Shown here one piece after another: positions 60,713-64,000 of a DNA stretch of 64,000 nt. The notes beneath the pieces are model-generated. The model did no database searches. It was given only the letters and a program-made list of their open reading frames with translations, and was not told the DNA's origin. This DNA comes from Dipteronia dyeriana (lineage: Eukaryota > Streptophyta > Magnoliopsida > Sapindales > Sapindaceae). Position 1 is the stretch's first letter, and each line of letters opens with the position of its first letter. The position numbers and the translations under genes are program-made. The stretch lies in the NCBI GenBank assembly GCA_032871835.1, contig CM065301.1, positions 16,819,291 through 16,883,290 of the forward strand. The letters are read 5' to 3'.

Positions 60713-61789
60713 GGCGCAAGAGCCATCGAATGTTTACGATTGATACACACTGATGTGTGTGGACCTATGAGCATTCAAGCTAGAGGTGGATATGAGTACT
60801 TCATCACTTTCATGGATGATCACTCAAGATTTGACTATGTGTATCTCATGAGTCATAAGTCATATGCTTTTGATATGTTCAAAGCATTTAAAGCTGAAGT
60901 AGAAAATTAGCTTGAGAAACGCATAAAAATCTTGAGGTCCGATCGTGGTGGAGAATATCTATCTGGTGAGTTTCAACAATATCTTATTGATAATGGAATA
61001 ATTTCTCAATTTTCTACACCAGGCACACCTCAACAAAATGGGGTGGCAGAAAGGAGAAATAGAACTCTTTTGGATATGGTTAGGTCTATGTTGAGTTATT
61101 CAACGCTCCCTAGTTCTTTTTGTGGATATGCTTTACAAACTGTCATATATATTCTAAACGATGTACCATCTAAGTCGGTTCCTAAAACATCGCATGAGTT
61201 GTGGACTGGGCGAAAGCCTAGTTTACAACACTTAAGGATATTTAGATGTCCTACACACGTGTTAAAAGGAAAGACATATAAGATGGAGTCCGGTTCAGAA
61301 ATATGCATATTTGTAGGGTATCCAAAAGGAACAAAAGGATATTATTTTTGTAGTCCTTCAGATCTTAGAGTATTTGTTTCGAAAATTTTCAAATTTCTAG
61401 AAGAGGACTATATGAATAATTTTGTGCCTAAAAGTATAATTGTCCTAAATGAGCTTTTAGGAGATACAATTCCACAAGAGGTTTCGCAACCAATCCCAAT
61501 TGTAAGTTCCGTACCAACACAAGATCAACAATCTACCATACCTCGTCGTAGTGGGAGGGTTGTTAGACAACCCGAGAGATACATCGGTCTAGGAGAATCT
61601 GTAGAGAATCTTCTGGACGATGATGATCCTTATACATACAAGGAAGCAATGAAAGGTGTTGATTGTCCCCATTGGAAAAAGGCAATGCAATCCGAAATTG
61701 ATTCTATGTTCAAAAATAAAGTCTGGCCTTTTGTAGACTTGCCTAAAGGGATAAAACCCATCGGGTGCAAGTGGGTATACCAGAGGTAA
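60713..61789 (+). pseudogene. Copia integrase
   Basis: The DDE core is LIHTDVCGPM (Asp), then an in-frame TAG near 60908, then [12 protein letters not shown] (Asp) and [17 protein letters not shown] (Glu). The usual [17 protein letters not shown] and [13 protein letters not shown] linkers follow, up to the RT start [11 protein letters not shown] and CKWVYQR, ended by a TAA at 61787. Confidence 0.9.
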
Positions 61790-63207
61790 AGAGGAATGGA
61801 TGGTAAGGTGGAAACCTTTAAAGTTAGATTGGTAGCTAAAGGTTTTACACAGAAGGAAGGTATCGATTATGAAGAAACTTTCTCTCATGTGGCCATGCTT
61901 AAATCCATTAGGATACTATTATCCATTGCGGCATCTTTAGACCTAGAAATTTGGCAAATGGACGTCAAGACAACTTTCCTTAACGGAAGTCTTGATGAAA
62001 GCATCTATATGATGCAACCAGAAGGATTCATTGAAAAGGGCCAAGAGGAAAGGGTATGCAAGTTACAAAGATCCATATATGGATTGAAGCAAGCATCCAG
62101 ATCCTGGAACATAAGATTCGATCAAGCTGTAAAAGGTTTTGGATTTATTTAAAACCTTGATGAACCTTGTGTATACAAAAGGATTAAGGGCGACAAGTTG
62201 GTTTTCCTAGTTCTTTACGTTGATGATATACTACTCATCGAAAACGATGTAGGTGTATTGACATCAATAAAAGAATGGTTAGCAAAACAATTTGATATGA
62301 AGGACTTGGGAGAAGCAAGTTATATTCTTAGTATCCAAGTCATAAGGGATAGAAAGAATAGAACGATTGCATTATCCCAAGCTTCATACATAGATAAAAT
62401 CTTGTCTAGGTACTCCATGCTAGATTCCCAGAAAGGTATGTTACCTTTCAGGAATGGAATCAAACTTTCTAAGGAACAAGTTTCTAAGAATGAGCATAAG
62501 TAGGGTTCCATATGCATCGGCAGTTGGAAGTCTCATGTATGCAATGCTCTACACTAGACCAGATATTTGTTTTCTGTAGGCATAGTTACCAGGTTTCAAT
62601 CAAAACTTGGTCTTGATCACTGGACGACAGTCAAGCATATTTTCAAGTATCTTAGGAGAACGAGAGATTATATGTTTGTATACTCTGGAGGGGATTTAAT
62701 TCCCGTTGGGTATACAGATTCTGATTTTCAGTCAGATTCTGATTTTCAGTTAGATTCTGACTTCAAGAGATCGACATCAGGATCTGTGTTTTTACTATTG
62801 GAGGAGGGGCAGCCATATGAAGGAGTATCAAGCAATCTTGTATTGCTGATTCCACCATGGAAGCCGAGTATGTTGCCGCATTTGAGGCTGCTAAAACGGT
62901 TATCTGGCTCCGCCAATTCTTGATTGACTTGGAAGTGGTTCCTGATGCGAATAAGCAGATCACTATCTATTGTGACAATAGTGGGGCAGTGGCTAATTCG
63001 AGAGAACTAAGAAGTCATAAGAGAGGGAAACACATTGAAAGAAAGTATCACCTTTTAAGGGAAATTGTGCATAGGGGTGACATGACGATTACCAAAATCG
63101 CGTCAGCGGAAAATCTAGCGGATCCCTTTACAAAGGCTCTTCCTCAAAAGAGTTTTGATGGGCATCTAGAGAACATGGGGATGAGAGATATGACACATTT
63201 GCTATAG
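61790..63207 (+). pseudogene. Copia reverse transcriptase and RNase H
   Basis: RT motifs are VRLVAKGFTQKEGIDYEETF, QMDVKTTFLNGSLDE (catalytic Asp), YGLKQASRSWN and LYVDDILLI (catalytic DD). RNase H shows YTDSDFQSD, then after frame changes MEAEYVAAFEAAKTVIWL, IYCDNSGAV and KHIERKYHLLRE, ending NLADPFTKALP. An 18-bp unit is triplicated at 62719-62772. Breaks are a TAA near 62150 and frameshifts near 62500-62580 and 62810-62860. Confidence 0.92.
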
Positions 63208-63210
63208 AGC

Positions 63211-63221
63211 AAGTGGGAGAT
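63211..63221 (+). other. Copia polypurine tract
   Basis: AAGTGGGAGAT ends directly at the start of the 3' LTR, the position of the plus-strand primer. Confidence 0.85.
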
Positions 63222-64000
63222 TGTTAGGATTATACTCGATAGCAAGAGTGTAATATTGTAATTAACAATATTTTCATATGAATAAAGTGATTTCTAGTTT
63301 AACAAATCTTATAGCATTTATAGTTTAATTATTATAATTGTCAAAAGTAAATAATCATAAGGTCAAAAGACTATGAGAAAAGAAGAACCGTTCATACATC
63401 TAGATATGTATGAGGTAGACACAATTCTTTAGTTAGTCTTGAATAATATTCACAACTTAAAATAGAAGGTTGGGCGCCTTTATCTTGTCAAAGTTGTAGA
63501 TTCTTTTGCTAGCATTTGAGTGGGATCAAATGTGTTATGATGAGTCTAAAATCATTAAAGTGTGGTGTCTTTGGGAAAAAGAATCTAGTGCACTGGGTGC
63601 ATTGAATAGGATAAAAATGAAATACTTTATCTAGAACCGTCAATGGATAAAAGTTTTCATTTGAAGACAATCAGAGAGTCTATCTTAATCCTGAGATAAA
63701 TGATGCACTTATGGTTGCAAGTGTTATCATTTGAGCTATCAATGAGTACGATTATATAGCATAATCTATCCTCGATAGTTTGGTGGTATTCATTTGTTAA
63801 TCGATAGAGGACTTTATTTATAGATATGGACATCGTGACTCCATTTATTGAATGAGAGTAGAATACCATCATATGGATGTTTTGAGGTATTGGATATTAA
63901 ATCTTAACGTTAGGTTTTCAATAGTATCTATTGAAACATGGCTTCTGGAAAAGTCAAAATATCCAAGTTCAAAATGTGGTCATATGAGTAAATATGGTAA
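63222..64000 (+). repeat. Copia 3' LTR, left part
   Basis: It aligns with 55455-56234 with few substitutions, and continues past the window. Confidence 0.95.

Larger units (their letters stand above)
55455..64000 (+). mobile_element. Ty1/copia retrotransposon with 2.5-kb LTRs (runs off window)
   Basis: The 5' LTR (55455-57949) and the beginning of the 3' LTR (63222-64000) start TGTTAGGATTAT and are about 97% identical by eye. The gene order gag, protease, integrase, RT, RNase H is copia-type. The likely target duplication is TTACC (55450-55454), whose partner lies beyond the window. It is the youngest retroelement here, but its frames already carry several breaks. Confidence 0.95.

Overview
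The window is nuclear DNA of a flowering plant, most likely a eudicot. It is AT-rich with long AT microsatellites and holds two intron-rich plant enzyme genes, a degraded plastid-to-nucleus insertion, MULE and hAT-type DNA transposons, and a thick nest of LTR retrotransposons. Nothing bacterial is present.

Layout. 1-2229: a 0.9-kb AT-rich tandem repeat (about 2.4 copies) with a palindromic core. 2230-4620: AT-rich DNA with three local tandem repeats. 4621-5877: one hAT-type MITE inserted inside another. 6616-10839 (minus): a complete 9-exon glycoside hydrolase family 3 beta-glucosidase gene. 12489-16594: a decayed Mutator-like element with about 110-bp terminal inverted repeats. 16960-17258: 3' end of an L1-type LINE. 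17304-17884: plastid DNA (rpl23 fragment, trnI-CAU, ycf2 start) bounded on both sides by (TA)n. 18641-19192: an inverted-repeat element. 20363-29897 (minus): a complete 10-exon molybdo-flavoprotein aldehyde oxidase gene whose assembled exons total 4134 nt in one open frame.

30715 to the right end is a transposon nest. The host is an old Tat-lineage Ty3/gypsy element (5' LTR at 30715, 3' LTR from 54788) with a sense gag-protease-(deleted RT)-integrase and an antisense ORF. It was later hit by a 363-bp hAT MITE in its 5' LTR, a 678-bp hAT MITE in the pol remnant, a 12.4-kb Athila-type gypsy element (39452-51846, perfect 5-bp target duplication CCCCT) that splits the antisense ORF, and a Ty1/copia element with 2.5-kb LTRs (55455 to beyond the window) in the 3' LTR. 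By eye, LTR divergence falls in the same order: Tat oldest, Athila intermediate, copia youngest. All three are broken by stops or frameshifts.

The two host genes look intact. The beta-glucosidase is predicted secreted and cell-wall acting. The aldehyde oxidase family oxidises abscisic or indole-3-acetaldehyde. Each gene appears to use one GC-AG intron. I saw no wholly new gene system. The most distinctive patterns are the shared design of the hAT MITEs, the split antisense ORF with its own promoter-like leader, the CGGTACG/CGTACCG palindrome clusters in the Athila element, and the plastid insert framed by AT microsatellites.
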